Positions 53,769-63,859 of a DNA stretch of 64,000 nt are shown here, piece by piece. A program made the position numbers and the translations under genes. Numbering within the stretch: the stretch's first letter is position 1; the number at the start of each line of letters is the position of its first letter. This stretch comes from Rhodococcus tukisamuensis NBRC 100609 (lineage in GTDB: Bacteria > Actinomycetota > Actinomycetes > Mycobacteriales > Mycobacteriaceae): NCBI RefSeq assembly GCF_001894985.1, contig NZ_BCXG01000005.1:186001-250000 (forward strand), read 5' to 3'. The notes beneath the pieces were generated by a model that was given only the letters and a program-made list of their open reading frames with translations, did no database searches and was not told the origin of the DNA.

Positions 53769-55532
53769 TCAGTCATCGGGCGCGCGGTCCGCGGGCGCGT
53801 CCGCCCCGACCTCGACGAGCTCGGCAGACTGCTCACGGTGACGGGTTCCGACGTGCGCCTCCGCGCGCAACCGCTCGACCATGTGCGGGTAGTGCAGCTC
53901 GAAGGCCGGGCGCTCGCTGCGGATCCGGGGCAGCTCGGTGAAGTTGTGCCGCGGCGGCGGGCAGCTGGTGGCCCACTCGAGCGAGTTGCCGTAGCCCCAC
54001 GGGTCGTCGACCGTGACGATCTCGCCGTACCGGTAGCTCTTGAAGACGTTCCAGACGAACGGCAGCGTCGAGGCACCGAGGACGAACGAGCCGATCGTGG
54101 AGATGGTGTTCAGCGTGGTGAAGCCGTCGCTGGGCAGGTAGTCCGCGTAGCGACGCGGCATGCCCTCGTTGCCGAGCCAGTGCTGGACCAGGAACGTGGT
54201 GTGGAAGCCGATGAAGGTGGTCCAGAAGTGCCACTTGCCGAGGCGCTCGTCCATCAGGCGGCCCGTCATCTTCGGGAACCAGAAGTAGATGCCGGCGTAG
54301 GTGGCGAACACGATGGTGCCGAAGAGCACGTAGTGGAAGTGCGCCACCACGAAGTAGCTGTCGGTGACGTGGAAGTCCAGCGGCGGGCTGGCGAGGATGA
54401 CGCCGGACAGGCCGCCGAACAGGAACGTGATGATGAATCCCAGGCAGAAGAGCATCGGCGCCTCGAAGGTGACCTGCCCCTTCCACATGGTGCCGATCCA
54501 GTTGAAGAACTTCACACCGGTCGGGACCGCGATGAGGAACGTCATGAAGGAGAAGAACGGCAGCAGCACGGCGCCGGTGGCGTACATGTGGTGCGCCCAC
54601 ACGGCGATCGACAGCGCCGCGATCGACATCGTCGCGTAGACCATTCCGTTGTAGCCGAAGAGCGGCTTGCGTGAGAACACCGGGATGATCTCGGTGACGA
54701 TCCCGAAGAACGGCAGCGCCACGATGTAGACCTCGGGGTGACCGAAGAACCAGAACAGGTGCTGCCAGAGCAGGGTCCCGCCGTTGGCCGGGTCGAAGAT
54801 GTGCGCGCCCAGGTGCCGGTCCACGAACACGCCCATCAGAGCCGCGGTGAGGATCGGAAACGCGAGCAACACCATGATCATCGTGATGAAGATGTTCCAG
54901 GTGAAGATCGGCATCCGGAACATGGTCATGCCGGGGGCACGCAGGCAGATCACCGTGGTGATCATGTTGACGCCGCCGAGGATGGTGCCGACGCCTGCGA
55001 CCGCCAGGCCCATGATCCACAGGTCGGCGCCGACGCCGGGCGAGTGCACCGCGTCGGTCAGCGGGCTGTAGGCCGTCCAGCCGAAGTCGGCCGCGCCACC
55101 CGGGGTGAGGAACCCACCCATGGCGATCAGCGCGCCGAACAGGTACAGCCAGTAGCTCAGCGCGTTCAACCGCGGGAACGCCACGTCCGGCGCGCCGATC
55201 TGCAGCGGCAGGATGTAGTTCGCGAAACCGAACACGATCGGCGTCGCGTACAGCAGCAGCATGATCGTGCCGTGCATGGTGAACAGCTGGTTGAACTGCT
55301 CGTTCGACAGGAACTGCATCCCCGGAACCGCGAGCTCGGTCCGCATCAGCAGGGCCATCAGCCCGCCCGCGAGGAAGAAGGCGAACGAGGTGACCATGTA
55401 CATGATCCCGAGGGTCTTCGGGTCAGTCGTGGTGACCATCTTGTAGATGTAGGTGCCCTTGGGACCGAGTCGCGCGGGGTACGGCCGCGCGGCTTCGGTG
55501 TCGAGTGCCGGCCCGGGCGACGTGGCGGTCAT
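53769..55532 (-). CDS. ctaD: Cytochrome c oxidase subunit I (aa3-type), orphan copy
   Basis: A 587-residue heme-copper oxidase subunit I with 12 transmembrane helices. Ligands seen: His87 and His400 for low-spin heme a, His398 for heme a3, and His265, His314, His315 for CuB, with the cross-linked Tyr269 (GHPEVYI). No other oxidase subunit gene is adjacent, so this may be one of several ctaD copies. The ATG at 55532 (MTATSPGP) gives the usual N-terminus; the frame is open 30 codons further up. It is divergent from a cysteine-containing winged-helix regulator with a palindrome between them. Confidence 0.95.
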   Translation of the reverse strand: MTATSPGPALDTEAARPYPARLGPKGTYIYKMVTTTDPKTLGIMYMVTSFAFFLAGGLMALLMRTELAVPGMQFLSNEQFNQLFTMHGTIMLLLYATPIVFGFANYILPLQIGAPDVAFPRLNALSYWLYLFGALIAMGGFLTPGGAADFGWTAYSPLTDAVHSPGVGADLWIMGLAVAGVGTILGGVNMITTVICLRAPGMTMFRMPIFTWNIFITMIMVLLAFPILTAALMGVFVDRHLGAHIFDPANGGTLLWQHLFWFFGHPEVYIVALPFFGIVTEIIPVFSRKPLFGYNGMVYATMSIAALSIAVWAHHMYATGAVLLPFFSFMTFLIAVPTGVKFFNWIGTMWKGQVTFEAPMLFCLGFIITFLFGGLSGVILASPPLDFHVTDSYFVVAHFHYVLFGTIVFATYAGIYFWFPKMTGRLMDERLGKWHFWTTFIGFHTTFLVQHWLGNEGMPRRYADYLPSDGFTTLNTISTIGSFVLGASTLPFVWNVFKSYRYGEIVTVDDPWGYGNSLEWATSCPPPRHNFTELPRIRSERPAFELHYPHMVERLRAEAHVGTRHREQSAELVEVGADAPADRAPDD

Positions 55533-55631
55533 CGCGTCGTACCCCTCGCACGCGCGAACCGCGACTGGTCGTTCACCGAATGCTCGACACCCATGGAATC
55601 CTCCCAGGTCGGCGCTCGTCACCTCCCCCGA

Positions 55632-55657
55632 TTAAACACGAATCCAGTCGTTTTTAA
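55632..55657. promoter_or_regulatory. Operator-like palindrome between ctaD and its regulator
   Basis: TTAAACACGA (55632-55641) and TCGTTTTTAA (55648-55657) form an inverted repeat matching at 9 of 10 positions with a 6-base spacer, in a short AT-rich stretch just 15 bases before the regulator start. It is well placed for binding by the dimeric winged-helix protein and for control of both genes. Confidence 0.7.
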
Positions 55658-55671
55658 TATAGAATTGGCGA

Positions 55672-56418
55672 ATGAACGACCGGCGGTCACCGCGCACCGC
55701 GGCGCATGCCGTCCTGGCGTCACCCAGCCGGCGACGCCTCCTCGACGTGCTCTCCCGCAGCGCGGCGGCGCTCGACGCGCGGCACCTCGCGGACGAGTCG
55801 GGCCTGCACGTGTCCACGGTCCGGTTCCACCTGGCCGCGCTGGAGCAGGCCGGCCTGGTGCGCACGGCGCCCGCGGCGCCCACCGGCCGGGGGCGGCCCC
55901 AGCTGCTCTACCGCGCCGTGCAGTCGGACGTCGACCGCGAGTCCGGCCGGTACGGCAGGCTGGCGGCCGTGCTGATCGGACGCTGGACGGGGTCCGGCGA
56001 GCACCGCGACTCCCCCGGGTCCGGCTCACGGCGCGCCGAACTTGCCGGCGACGACTGGGCGGCGCAGGAACTCGCGACCCTGACGCCGTCGGCCCCACAG
56101 ACCATGCCCGACGCGGTCCGCACCGCCGCGGCCGTCCTGGACCGGCTGGGCTACGACCCCGAGATCACCGAGGCGCGGCCGGACTCCGCGGAGCTGACGT
56201 TGCACACCTGCCCGTACGCCGACCTGCTCGCCGTCGACGCCGAGGTGGTCTGCGCGGTGCACCTCGGCCTGCTGCGGGGGCTGGTCGGCCGGCTCGGCCA
56301 CCCGGACGCCGCGATCCGGGTGGGGCCGTGGTCGACGCCGGGCCGATGCGTCGCCCACCTGAGTGCCGCCGACGGCCCGTCCACCGAGAGGCACCTCCGG
56401 AGCGAATCCGCACAGTAA
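55672..56418 (+). CDS. ArsR/SufR-like winged-helix regulator with three C-terminal cysteines
   Basis: A 248-residue regulator. The N-terminal winged helix (about 10-85: LASPSRRRLLDVLSRS, LADESGLHVSTVRFHLAALEQAG, GRGRPQLLYR) is of the ArsR/SufR type. The C-terminal half has Cys180 (LHTCPYADLL), Cys194 (VVCAVHLGLLRG) and Cys226 (PGRCVAHL), with His198, a pattern like the Fe-S-binding end of SufR-type proteins. I infer an iron-sulfur, metal or redox sensor. It is divergent from ctaD, its likely target. The ligand is not shown by sequence alone. Confidence 0.85.
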   Translation: MNDRRSPRTAAHAVLASPSRRRLLDVLSRSAAALDARHLADESGLHVSTVRFHLAALEQAGLVRTAPAAPTGRGRPQLLYRAVQSDVDRESGRYGRLAAVLIGRWTGSGEHRDSPGSGSRRAELAGDDWAAQELATLTPSAPQTMPDAVRTAAAVLDRLGYDPEITEARPDSAELTLHTCPYADLLAVDAEVVCAVHLGLLRGLVGRLGHPDAAIRVGPWSTPGRCVAHLSAADGPSTERHLRSESAQ

Positions 56419-56493
56419 AGAATCCACAACGCCGCGGGCGCCGCGCCACCCAAATGCGACAACGGCCCCTCCGACCGCATAAAGTCTGCAACC

Positions 56494-57276
56494 ATGACGC
56501 ATGCGGACGAATCCGGAACTACGGCGTCGGCGGTGGTCCGCCCCACGATGATCTCCATGAAGTCGGTGCAGAAACACTTCGGTGCGCTGCACGTTCTGCG
56601 GGACATCGACCTGGAGGTGCCGACCGGCCAGGTGGTGATGGTGCTCGGGCCTTCCGGCTCCGGCAAGTCGACCCTGTGCCGGACGATCAACCGGCTCGAA
56701 CCGATCGACTCCGGCACCATCACGATCGACGGCAAGGAACTGCCCGCCGAGGGCCGGGCGCTGGCCGCGCTGCGCGCCGACGTCGGGATGGTGTTCCAGT
56801 CCTTCAACCTCTTCGCGCACAAGACGATCCTCGAGAACGTCATGCTCGCGCCGATGAAGGTCCGCAAGAAGAACAAGGCCGACGCCAAGGCGAAGGCACT
56901 CGAACTGCTCGACCGGGTCGGCATCGCCAACCAGGCGGACAAGTACCCGGCCCAGCTGTCCGGCGGGCAGCAGCAGCGCGTCGCGATCGCGCGGGCCCTG
57001 GCGATGAACCCGAAGGTCATGCTGTTCGACGAGCCGACCTCCGCGCTCGACCCCGAGATGGTCAACGAGGTTCTCGACGTGATGGTCGGGCTCGCCAAGG
57101 AGGGCATGACCATGCTCGTGGTGACCCACGAGATGGGCTTCGCCCGCAAGGCCGCGGACCGGATCATCTTCATGGCCGACGGGGTCGTCGTCGAGGACAG
57201 CACCCCCGACAGCTTCTTCACCGCACCCAAGTCCGACCGCGCCAAGGACTTCCTCAGCAAGATCCTCGGACACTGA
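56494..57276 (+). CDS. gluA: Glutamate ABC transporter ATP-binding protein GluA
   Basis: A 260-residue ABC ATPase of the polar amino-acid class. Walker A GPSGSGKS at 52-59, Q-loop FQSFNLF (101-107), signature LSGGQQQ (155-161), Walker [13 protein letters not shown] and switch His in VVTHEM. It powers the GluBCD importer. ATGs at codons 19 and 22 are alternative starts. It begins the gluABCD operon, whose place next to recX-recA is shared with Corynebacterium. Confidence 0.94.
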   Translation: MTHADESGTTASAVVRPTMISMKSVQKHFGALHVLRDIDLEVPTGQVVMVLGPSGSGKSTLCRTINRLEPIDSGTITIDGKELPAEGRALAALRADVGMVFQSFNLFAHKTILENVMLAPMKVRKKNKADAKAKALELLDRVGIANQADKYPAQLSGGQQQRVAIARALAMNPKVMLFDEPTSALDPEMVNEVLDVMVGLAKEGMTMLVVTHEMGFARKAADRIIFMADGVVVEDSTPDSFFTAPKSDRAKDFLSKILGH

Positions 57277-57293
57277 GCGGGAAGGCGCGGACG

Positions 57294-58124
57294 GTGAGAC
57301 TTCGCAAGGCCACTACCGCGGTGGCGCTGCTCCTCGCGGTCGTCGTGACGGCGTCCGCCTGCGGGAGCAGCGAGCCCCGCGACGTCCTGCAGGACGCCGC
57401 GGACGGCCACCTCGTCATCGGGACCAAGTTCGACCAGCCCGGCCTCGCCGTGCGCGAACCGGACAAGACGATGTCCGGCTTCGACATCGACGTCGCCAAG
57501 TACATCGCCAACTACCTGGGGGTGCCGGAGGACGGCATCACCTGGAAGGAAGCACCCTCCGCGCAGCGCGAGACGCTGATCAAGAACGGTGAGGTCGACT
57601 ACGTCGTCGGCACCTACTCGATCACCGACAACCGCAAGAAGGTCGTCGACTTCGCCGGGCCGTACTACGTCGCCGGACAGTCGCTGCTGGTCCGCGCCGA
57701 CGACGACTCCATCACCGGCGCCGAGTCGCTGGAAGGCGGCAAGAAGCTCTGTTCGGTGGCCGGCTCCACGCCGGCGCAGAAGATCAAGAAGTCCTACCCG
57801 GGTGTGCAGCTGCAGCAGTTCGACAGCTACTCCTCGTGTGTGGAGGCGCTGCACCGCGGCAAGGTGGACGCCCTGACCACCGACGACATCATCCTCGCCG
57901 GCTTCGCGGCCCAGTACCCGGGCGAGTTCAAGCTCGCAGGCGAGCCCTTCACCACCGAGCTGTACGGGGTGGGGCTGCCCAAGGGCGACACGGAGGCCCG
58001 GATGAAGATCAACGACGCGATCGAGGACATGATCGCCACCGGCGCCTGGCAGGCCGCGTGGGAGAAGTCCCTCGGCGATTCGGGCCTCACACTGCCACCG
58101 CCGCCCACCGTCGACCGCTACTGA
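57294..58124 (+). CDS. gluB: Glutamate-binding lipoprotein GluB
   Basis: A 276-residue family-3 solute-binding lipoprotein starting at GTG 57294. The signal peptide ends in a lipobox with Cys23 (TASACGS). Binding-site features of acidic/polar amino-acid receptors follow: GTKFDQPGL, MSGFDIDVAKYIANYLG, GEVDYVVGTYSITDNR. It captures glutamate outside the membrane for GluCD. It begins 17 bases after gluA. Confidence 0.93.
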   Translation: MRLRKATTAVALLLAVVVTASACGSSEPRDVLQDAADGHLVIGTKFDQPGLAVREPDKTMSGFDIDVAKYIANYLGVPEDGITWKEAPSAQRETLIKNGEVDYVVGTYSITDNRKKVVDFAGPYYVAGQSLLVRADDDSITGAESLEGGKKLCSVAGSTPAQKIKKSYPGVQLQQFDSYSSCVEALHRGKVDALTTDDIILAGFAAQYPGEFKLAGEPFTTELYGVGLPKGDTEARMKINDAIEDMIATGAWQAAWEKSLGDSGLTLPPPPTVDRY

Positions 58125-58148
58125 CCCGCCAACCTGAAGGAGGTGAAC

Positions 58149-58835
58149 ATGGGACGACTGCTCGAAACCTACGGCGACCAGTTGATCAGCGCATTCTGGA
58201 TGACGATCCAACTCACGTTCTGGTCCGCCATCGGCTCCCTCGTCTGGGGCACCCTGCTCGCGTCGATGCGGGTCTCCCCCGTGCCGATCCTCCGGGCAAC
58301 CGGGACGGCGTACGTGAACATCGTCCGCAACACCCCGCTCACCCTGATCATCGTGTTCACCTCGATCGGGCTGTACCAGAACCTGGGTGTGGCGTTCGCC
58401 CCGGAGGGCGACCCGGCGTTCATCGACACCAACAACTTCCGGCTGGCGGTGCTCGGATTCATCGTCTACACCTCGGCTTTCGTGTGCGAGTCACTGCGCT
58501 CGGGCATCAACACGGTCCCGGTCGGGCAGGCTGAGGCCTTCCGCTCGCTGGGGCTCTCGTTCAGCCAGGGCATCCGGCTGGTCGTGCTGCCGCAGGCCTT
58601 TCGTGCGGTCGTCGCTCCGCTCGGCAGCGTGCTGATCGCACTGACCAAGAACACCACCATCGCCTCTGCGATCGGTGTCGCCGAGGCGTCCCTGTTGATG
58701 AAGACGATGATCGAGAACGAGGCGGATCAGTTGTTCGTGGTGTTCGCAATCTTCGCGATCGGCTTCATGGTCCTGACGCTGCCGATTGGGTTCCTCTTCG
58801 GCTACCTCGGCAAGCGACTGGCGGTGAAGCGATGA
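58149..58835 (+). CDS. gluC: Glutamate ABC transporter permease GluC
   Basis: A 228-residue permease with five membrane helices and the EAA-type loop [23 protein letters not shown] contacting GluA. The ATG at 58149 follows an ideal AGGAGG (58138-58143); a GTG two codons upstream falls inside that site. Its end overlaps gluD as ATGA. Confidence 0.94.
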   Translation: MGRLLETYGDQLISAFWMTIQLTFWSAIGSLVWGTLLASMRVSPVPILRATGTAYVNIVRNTPLTLIIVFTSIGLYQNLGVAFAPEGDPAFIDTNNFRLAVLGFIVYTSAFVCESLRSGINTVPVGQAEAFRSLGLSFSQGIRLVVLPQAFRAVVAPLGSVLIALTKNTTIASAIGVAEASLLMKTMIENEADQLFVVFAIFAIGFMVLTLPIGFLFGYLGKRLAVKR

Positions 58836-59749
58836 CCGATCAGGCGAGCGTCCTCTTCGACATCCCCGGCCCGCGGGCCCGGATCAGGAACCGGATCACG
58901 GCGATCGCGTTCGGACTCGTGCTGGTCGTCGTCGGCCTGTACGTGCTGCGCGTGCTGGCGGAGAACGGGCAGTTCGAGGCGGACAAGTGGTCGCCGTTCC
59001 TCAACCACTACACCTGGACCACGTACCTGCTGCCGGGCCTGAAGGGCACCCTGGTCGCGGCCGGGCTCTCGCTGGTGTTCGCGCTCGTCCTCGGCGCCGT
59101 CCTCGGCGTCGGCCGGCTCTCCGACCACCGCTGGGTGCGGTGGGTGTCCGGGGCGTTCGTCGAGTTCTTCCGGGCGATCCCGGTGCTGATCCTGATGATC
59201 TTCGCGTACCAGGCGTTCGCGCAGTACGGCGTGTTCCCCTCGGGCGAGCTCGCGCTCGCCGCCGTGGTCGTCGGCCTGACGCTGTACAACGGGTCGGTCA
59301 TCGCGGAGATCCTCCGCGCGGGCATCTACTCGCTGCCGAAGGGACAGACCGAGGCCGCGGTCGCGATGGGCATGCGCAAGGGTCAGACCATGCGGCTCGT
59401 GCTGTTGCCGCAGGCGATCACGTCCATGCTGCCGGCGCTGGTGTCGCAGATGGTGGTGGCGTTGAAGGACTCCGCGCTCGGCTACCAGATCGGCTACGTC
59501 GAGATCGTCCGCAGCGGCCAGCAGGCCGCCTCATACTACCGCAACTTCTTCGCGGCCCTGGTCGTCGTCGGCATCATCATGATCATCATCAACTTCGGGC
59601 TGTCCTACTTCGCGACCTGGCTCGAGAAGCGACTGCGGACCGGACGCAAGGGCGGACGCCCGCCGATCGCGCCGCTGGACGCCGATGTGATCGACGGGGC
59701 GCCCGGCATCGACGACGTGATGACCTTCACCGACAAGCGGCCCGCCTGA
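58832..59749 (+). CDS. gluD: Glutamate ABC transporter permease GluD
   Basis: A 305-residue permease with an extra N-terminal helix ([18 protein letters not shown]) and periplasmic segment before the five-helix core. The EAA loop reads [23 protein letters not shown]. It pairs with GluC in the heterodimeric channel. The start overlaps the gluC stop by four bases. The cytosolic C-terminal tail of about 45 residues is charged. Confidence 0.94.
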   Translation: MTDQASVLFDIPGPRARIRNRITAIAFGLVLVVVGLYVLRVLAENGQFEADKWSPFLNHYTWTTYLLPGLKGTLVAAGLSLVFALVLGAVLGVGRLSDHRWVRWVSGAFVEFFRAIPVLILMIFAYQAFAQYGVFPSGELALAAVVVGLTLYNGSVIAEILRAGIYSLPKGQTEAAVAMGMRKGQTMRLVLLPQAITSMLPALVSQMVVALKDSALGYQIGYVEIVRSGQQAASYYRNFFAALVVVGIIMIIINFGLSYFATWLEKRLRTGRKGGRPPIAPLDADVIDGAPGIDDVMTFTDKRPA

Positions 59750-59804
59750 CCGGCGGCCTCCCAGCGAGGCCGCCGCGCCAGTCCCCTTCGGGCCAGTCCC
59801 CACC

Positions 59805-59860
59805 AGTCCGTCTGGTTAGTCCGCACCGAGTCCGTCTGGTTAGTCCGCACTGAGTCCGTC
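59805..59860. repeat. 24-bp tandem repeat at the recX 3' end
   Basis: A 22-base sequence at 59805-59826 recurs exactly at 59829-59850 (period 24), with a third partial unit at 59853-59860. The second and third units encode the recX C-terminus and stop; the first repeats the TTA stop complement downstream. Confidence 0.85.
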
Positions 59861-60400
59861 GGTGTCCGTACCGGCCTGGGCCAGTTCGGCCTTCACCACG
59901 TCGAACGCCATGCCCTGCGGGTAGCCGCGGCGCGCGAGCATCGACACCAGCCGGCGGACCACCCGGTCGCGTTCGCTGCTGCGACCGCCGGGCCCGTCCA
60001 CCTCGAAGTCCAGCGAGGTGGTGCGCAGCTTGCGCCGGACCAGTTCGACCGCGCGCTCGCGCTCGTCGTCGCCGTCGATCTGGTCGAGGGCGACCGCGGC
60101 GACCTCCGGGGCCACGCCCTTGGTGCGCAGCTCCATCGCCAGCGCCCGCTTCCCCTTGCCGGAGAACACGTGCCGGGAGCGCACCCACTGCTCGGCGAAC
60201 GCGGCGTCGTCGACCAGTCCGACCTCGGTCAGCCGGTCGAGGACCCGGGCGCTGACGCTCTCGTCGTAACCCTTGTCCGCGAGCTTCTTCGACAGTTCCG
60301 CGCGACTGCGGGGCCGGTCAGTCAGGAGGCGCAGGCACAGGTCCTTGGCCTGCACCTCCTGCTGGGCCGGCGGCACGGTCACCGGATCACCGGAACGCAT
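59840..60400 (-). CDS. recX: RecX, regulator of RecA
   Basis: A 186-residue RecX with its three-helix repeats (LCLRLLTDRPRSRAELSKKL, VLDRLTEVGLVDDAAFAEQWV, GKGKRALAMELRTKGV). RecX blocks RecA filament extension. It starts 10 bases after the recA stop, so the two are co-transcribed and damage-induced together. Its C-terminus is encoded in the tandem repeat at 59829-59860. Confidence 0.95.
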   Translation of the reverse strand: MRSGDPVTVPPAQQEVQAKDLCLRLLTDRPRSRAELSKKLADKGYDESVSARVLDRLTEVGLVDDAAFAEQWVRSRHVFSGKGKRALAMELRTKGVAPEVAAVALDQIDGDDERERAVELVRRKLRTTSLDFEVDGPGGRSSERDRVVRRLVSMLARRGYPQGMAFDVVKAELAQAGTDTDGLSAD

Positions 60401-60410
60401 CGGCGGCGAC

Positions 60411-61454
60411 CTAGAAGTCGACCGGGTCCGCGTCCTTGTCGGACGCGGTCACGTCCGCGCCGATGCCCAGCTTCTCCTTGATCTTCTTCTCGATCTCGTC
60501 CCGGATGTCGGTGTTCTCCAGCAGGAACTTGCGGGCGTTCTCCTTGCCCTGGCCCAGCTGGTCACCCTCGTAGGTGAACCAGGAACCCGACTTCCGGATG
60601 AAGCCGTGCTCGACACCCATGTCGATCAGCGACCCCTCCTTGCTGATGCCGTGACCGTAGAGAATGTCGAACTCGGCCTGCTTGAACGGCGGCGCCACCT
60701 TGTTCTTGACCACCTTGACGCGGGTGCGGTTGCCGACCGCGTCGCTGCCGTCCTTGAGCGTCTCGATGCGGCGGATGTCCATGCGCACCGACGCGTAGAA
60801 CTTGAGCGCCTTACCGCCGGTGGTGGTCTCCGGGGAGCCGAACATCACACCGATCTTCTCGCGCAGCTGGTTGATGAAGATGACGGTGGTGCCGGAGTTG
60901 TTCATTGCGCCGGTGATCTTGCGCAGCGCCTGGCTCATCAGCCGGGCCTGCAGGCCGACGTGGCTGTCACCCATCTCGCCCTCGATCTCGGCGCGGGGCA
61001 CCAGGGCCGCCACGGAGTCGACGACCAGGATGTCGAGCGCGCCGGAGCGGATCAGCATGTCCGTGATCTCCAGGGCCTGCTCACCGGTGTCCGGCTGGGA
61101 GACCAGCAGCGCGTCGGTGTCCACGCCCAGCTTGGCGGCGTAGTCCGGGTCGAGCGCGTGCTCGGCGTCGATGAAGGCGGCGATGCCGCCGTTGGCCTGG
61201 GCGTTGGCGACCGCGTGCAGTGCCACCGTGGTCTTACCCGAGGACTCCGGGCCATAGATCTCCACGACCCGGCCGCGGGGCAGACCACCGATGCCCAGCG
61301 CGATGTCCAGCGCAATGGAGCCGGTGGGGATCACCGCGATGGGCTGGCGGGACTCCTCACCGAGGCGCATCACCGAACCCTTGCCGAAGTTCTTGTCGAT
61401 CTGCGCCAGCGCGAGCTCGAGCGCCTTGTCGCGATCGTTTGCCTGAGGTGCCAT
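60411..61454 (-). CDS. recA: RecA recombinase
   Basis: A 347-residue RecA with Walker A GPESSGKT at 68-75, Walker B region [17 protein letters not shown], and DNA-binding loops around [19 protein letters not shown] and [21 protein letters not shown]. No intein interrupts it, unlike M. tuberculosis recA. It forms filaments on single-strand DNA for recombination and LexA cleavage. A LexA-box promoter lies about 210 bases upstream. Confidence 0.98.
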   Translation of the reverse strand: MAPQANDRDKALELALAQIDKNFGKGSVMRLGEESRQPIAVIPTGSIALDIALGIGGLPRGRVVEIYGPESSGKTTVALHAVANAQANGGIAAFIDAEHALDPDYAAKLGVDTDALLVSQPDTGEQALEITDMLIRSGALDILVVDSVAALVPRAEIEGEMGDSHVGLQARLMSQALRKITGAMNNSGTTVIFINQLREKIGVMFGSPETTTGGKALKFYASVRMDIRRIETLKDGSDAVGNRTRVKVVKNKVAPPFKQAEFDILYGHGISKEGSLIDMGVEHGFIRKSGSWFTYEGDQLGQGKENARKFLLENTDIRDEIEKKIKEKLGIGADVTASDKDADPVDF

Positions 61455-61654
61455 CGAGTTCTCCTTAGTCAGCGTCTCGTCCGGTGGTCCGGGATGAAGA
61501 TCCGGGCTCGTCGGCGATCTGTGTTCCGTGATGCCGTTACGTTAGAGCGGGGTACCGACAACCTTGCGTAGGTCCGGTCTCGGGTCGGGCCCGAACCCGG
61601 CGGACGACCACCGGCGCCGCGGACGGCCGCGAGGCCACCGAACAGAACCCCCTC

Positions 61655-61682
61655 AGCATAAGGGAACATCTGTTCGAGTCAA
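61655..61682 (-). promoter_or_regulatory. recA promoter with LexA box in the spacer
   Basis: On the minus strand TTGACT (61682-61677) and TATGCT (61660-61655) form a -35/-10 pair with a 16-base spacer. The spacer and its edge hold TCGAACAGATGTTCCC (61677-61662), a LexA box with the left half and GTTC of the right half intact. LexA bound here would directly cover the promoter. Confidence 0.75.
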
Positions 61683-61728
61683 CTTTCGAACCGCCTGGGG
61701 CTCGTTGCGACTCCCGGCGGCATCGCCG

Positions 61729-61926
61729 TCACCAGCGCGAACGCGGCACCTCGAAGTCCGCGCACAGTGCGCGCCACACGTCCCGCGGTTCCTGACCCGC
61801 CTCGATCGCCTGCGCCGCGGTCATGCCGCCCAGGCTGGTCAGCACGTGGTCCACCAGCAGGGATTCGCCGTACAGGCGGCCGAACTGGCCGTGCACCAGC
61901 TCGTTGAACTCGGTCAGTCTCACCAC
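61729..61926 (-). CDS. DUF3046 protein (Rv2738c-like)
   Basis: A 65-residue protein starting GTG (MVRLTEFNELVHGQFG) with the family features YGESLLVDHVLTSLGGMTAAQA and VWRALCADFEVPRSRW. DUF3046 proteins lie upstream of recA throughout this order; the function is unknown. A second GTG one codon in could be the start. It ends 47 bases before the recA promoter. Confidence 0.9.
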   Translation of the reverse strand: MVRLTEFNELVHGQFGRLYGESLLVDHVLTSLGGMTAAQAIEAGQEPRDVWRALCADFEVPRSRW

Positions 61927-61932
61927 ACCACG

Positions 61933-63087
61933 CTAGCGCCCCTGCGCTGCCGCAACGCACACCGCCACCGGGTCCGCCACCTCCGCGAGCCCGTCGGAGG
62001 CACGTCGCGCCGACTCCGCGAAGCCGGGCTCGTCCAGCACCCGCAGCACCGCCTCCCGCAGGGTCTGTGCGGTCAGCGGGCGCACCACCACCGCGCTGCC
62101 CTGCCGGGCCGCCCGGTTGGCCAGTTCCCACTGGTCACCGCCGCCGGGCACGGCCGCCACCGGCACCCCCGCCATCAACGCCTTCGCCAGCATGCCGTGG
62201 CCCGCGCCGCACACCACCGCGGCGGCCTGGCCGAGCATCACGTCCTGGCGTCCCAACCCGGCCCGGGCCCAGGACGGCAGGTCGGCCGGCGGGGCGTCGA
62301 GCATCGACGCGACGACCCGCACCCCGGCGCCGTCGAGCCCGGCCAGTGCGGTCTCGAGCATGCCCTCGGCCCCGGTGAACGCGGTCGACGGCGCGATCAT
62401 CACCAGCGGGTCGTCGCCGGGCGGCGGGTCCAGCACCTCGGCGGTCGGCTCCCACAGCAGCGGCCCCACCACGTGCGCGTCCTCCGGCCAGTCCGGCCGC
62501 GGCACCTCCAGCGCCGGCATCGTCGCGATCAGCCGCGCCACCGGGCCGGGGTCGACGGCGGGCAGGCCGATGCTCACCCGGGCCGCCGAGCGCTGCCGCT
62601 GGCCCTGCTTGATCGAACGCCCGGTCGCCGCGCGCATCAGCGCGTCGCGGGCCTGCCCGCGCAGCCCCTCCCCCGGCGCCAGGCCGCTGCCGATCGGCGG
62701 CAGCCCCTTCGAGGGGGCGTAGAGCGGGTGCGGGGACAGTTCCACCCACGGCACGTCGAGCCGTTCGGCGGCCATCCCACCGCCCGCGGTGAGGATGTCC
62801 GAGACCACGAGGTCCGGCAGCATGGCACTCAGGTCCGGAAGGATCTCGGTGGAGATGTGCGCGGCCCGGGAGTGGATCCGCTGACCGGCGTCCAGGTCGT
62901 CGTCCTCCGGGCGCGGTGCGAGCCCCTTGAGCTTGCGTGCGCTGATCCCCGCCGCCCGCGCCTGCTCGAGCCATCGGTCACCGGTGAACAGCACCGGATC
63001 CTCGCCCGCGGCAAGCAGTTTCAGGCACAGTGCGATGGCGGGAAAGGCATGGCCGGCATCGGGCCCGGCGACAACGGCGACTCGCAT
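61933..63087 (-). CDS. MGT-type glycosyltransferase (Rv2739c-like, GT1)
   Basis: A 384-residue GT-B glycosyltransferase similar to macrolide/UDP-glycosyltransferases. It begins MRVAVVAGPDAGHAFPAIAL (glycine/histidine loop) and carries the donor-site motif in CGAGHGMLAKALMAGVPVAAVP followed by GGDQWELANRA. The ATG at 63087 gives the canonical N-terminus; 24 upstream codons are basic and not conserved. It ends six bases before the DUF3046 start. The acceptor is unknown. Confidence 0.9.
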   Translation of the reverse strand: MRVAVVAGPDAGHAFPAIALCLKLLAAGEDPVLFTGDRWLEQARAAGISARKLKGLAPRPEDDDLDAGQRIHSRAAHISTEILPDLSAMLPDLVVSDILTAGGGMAAERLDVPWVELSPHPLYAPSKGLPPIGSGLAPGEGLRGQARDALMRAATGRSIKQGQRQRSAARVSIGLPAVDPGPVARLIATMPALEVPRPDWPEDAHVVGPLLWEPTAEVLDPPPGDDPLVMIAPSTAFTGAEGMLETALAGLDGAGVRVVASMLDAPPADLPSWARAGLGRQDVMLGQAAAVVCGAGHGMLAKALMAGVPVAAVPGGGDQWELANRAARQGSAVVVRPLTAQTLREAVLRVLDEPGFAESARRASDGLAEVADPVAVCVAAAQGR

Positions 63088-63171
63088 CCGCCCAGGGTGC
63101 CACAGTGCCCGCGGGCGGCCCGTCACCAGTGCGGCAGATGGGCCGCGACCGCGGGGCAACGGCCTTTGCCG

Positions 63172-63840
63172 TCAGCCGTCCGTGGTCGGGCCGGGCCGGC
63201 GGGCGGCGAGGATGAAGACACTGATCACCAGGACCCACACGGGGAACACCAGCGTCACCCAGAGGCTGAGGCTGACCACCAGCAGCAGAGTCAGCGACAG
63301 CAAGTAGGTCGTCATCACCAACCAGCGCGGCATCAGGCCGGTGCGCAGCCAGATCGTGCCGAGCGAGATCATGAACACCCCGGCCATCCGCACCGCGTAG
63401 ACGTTGCTGACCTGCAGCATCACCTCGCGGCCGAAGTAGACGATCTCGGCCTCGGAGCCGCCTGCGTGCCGGGACATCGCGAGAATCCCGCCGGCCACCG
63501 CCGTCGAGACGAAGGCCATGGCCAGGAACAGCAGTCCGCTGCCGAGGAACACCGTCGCGAAGAACCGGTCCTCGAGGTCGCCGAGGCGGTCTCGGACGAC
63601 GCCGATGAACCACAGGAACGCGATGCCCGCGAACGGCGCCAGCACCAGGGCGGCCGCCATTCGCGAGGCGGCGCTCCCCGTCCAGGCGGTCACGGCGAAC
63701 GGATCGGCCGGTAGCGCGGTGCGCATCAGCACCAGGCTGGTCCCGAAGAGGACCGCGAAGAGGATGCCGGCGACCGCCGCCGACCGCGGCGTCGTCAGCT
63801 GACGGAACCGTTCGTCCTGCCTGTCGGACCCGGGCGTCAC
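63172..63840 (-). CDS. Multi-pass membrane protein of unknown function
   Basis: A 222-residue protein with about six hydrophobic helices (SAAVAGILFAVLFGTSLVLM, AAALVLAPFAGIAFLWFIGV, FLGSGLLFLAMAFVSTAVAGG, MAGVFMISLGTIWL, LLSLTLLLVVSLSLW, PVWVLVISVFILAA). The internal RDRLGDLEDRFFATVF segment is conserved in related actinobacterial proteins of unknown role. It lies downstream of the edge gene at 63860. Confidence 0.75.
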   Translation of the reverse strand: MTPGSDRQDERFRQLTTPRSAAVAGILFAVLFGTSLVLMRTALPADPFAVTAWTGSAASRMAAALVLAPFAGIAFLWFIGVVRDRLGDLEDRFFATVFLGSGLLFLAMAFVSTAVAGGILAMSRHAGGSEAEIVYFGREVMLQVSNVYAVRMAGVFMISLGTIWLRTGLMPRWLVMTTYLLSLTLLLVVSLSLWVTLVFPVWVLVISVFILAARRPGPTTDG

Positions 63841-63859
63841 GTCACCACACCCCCGGTGG

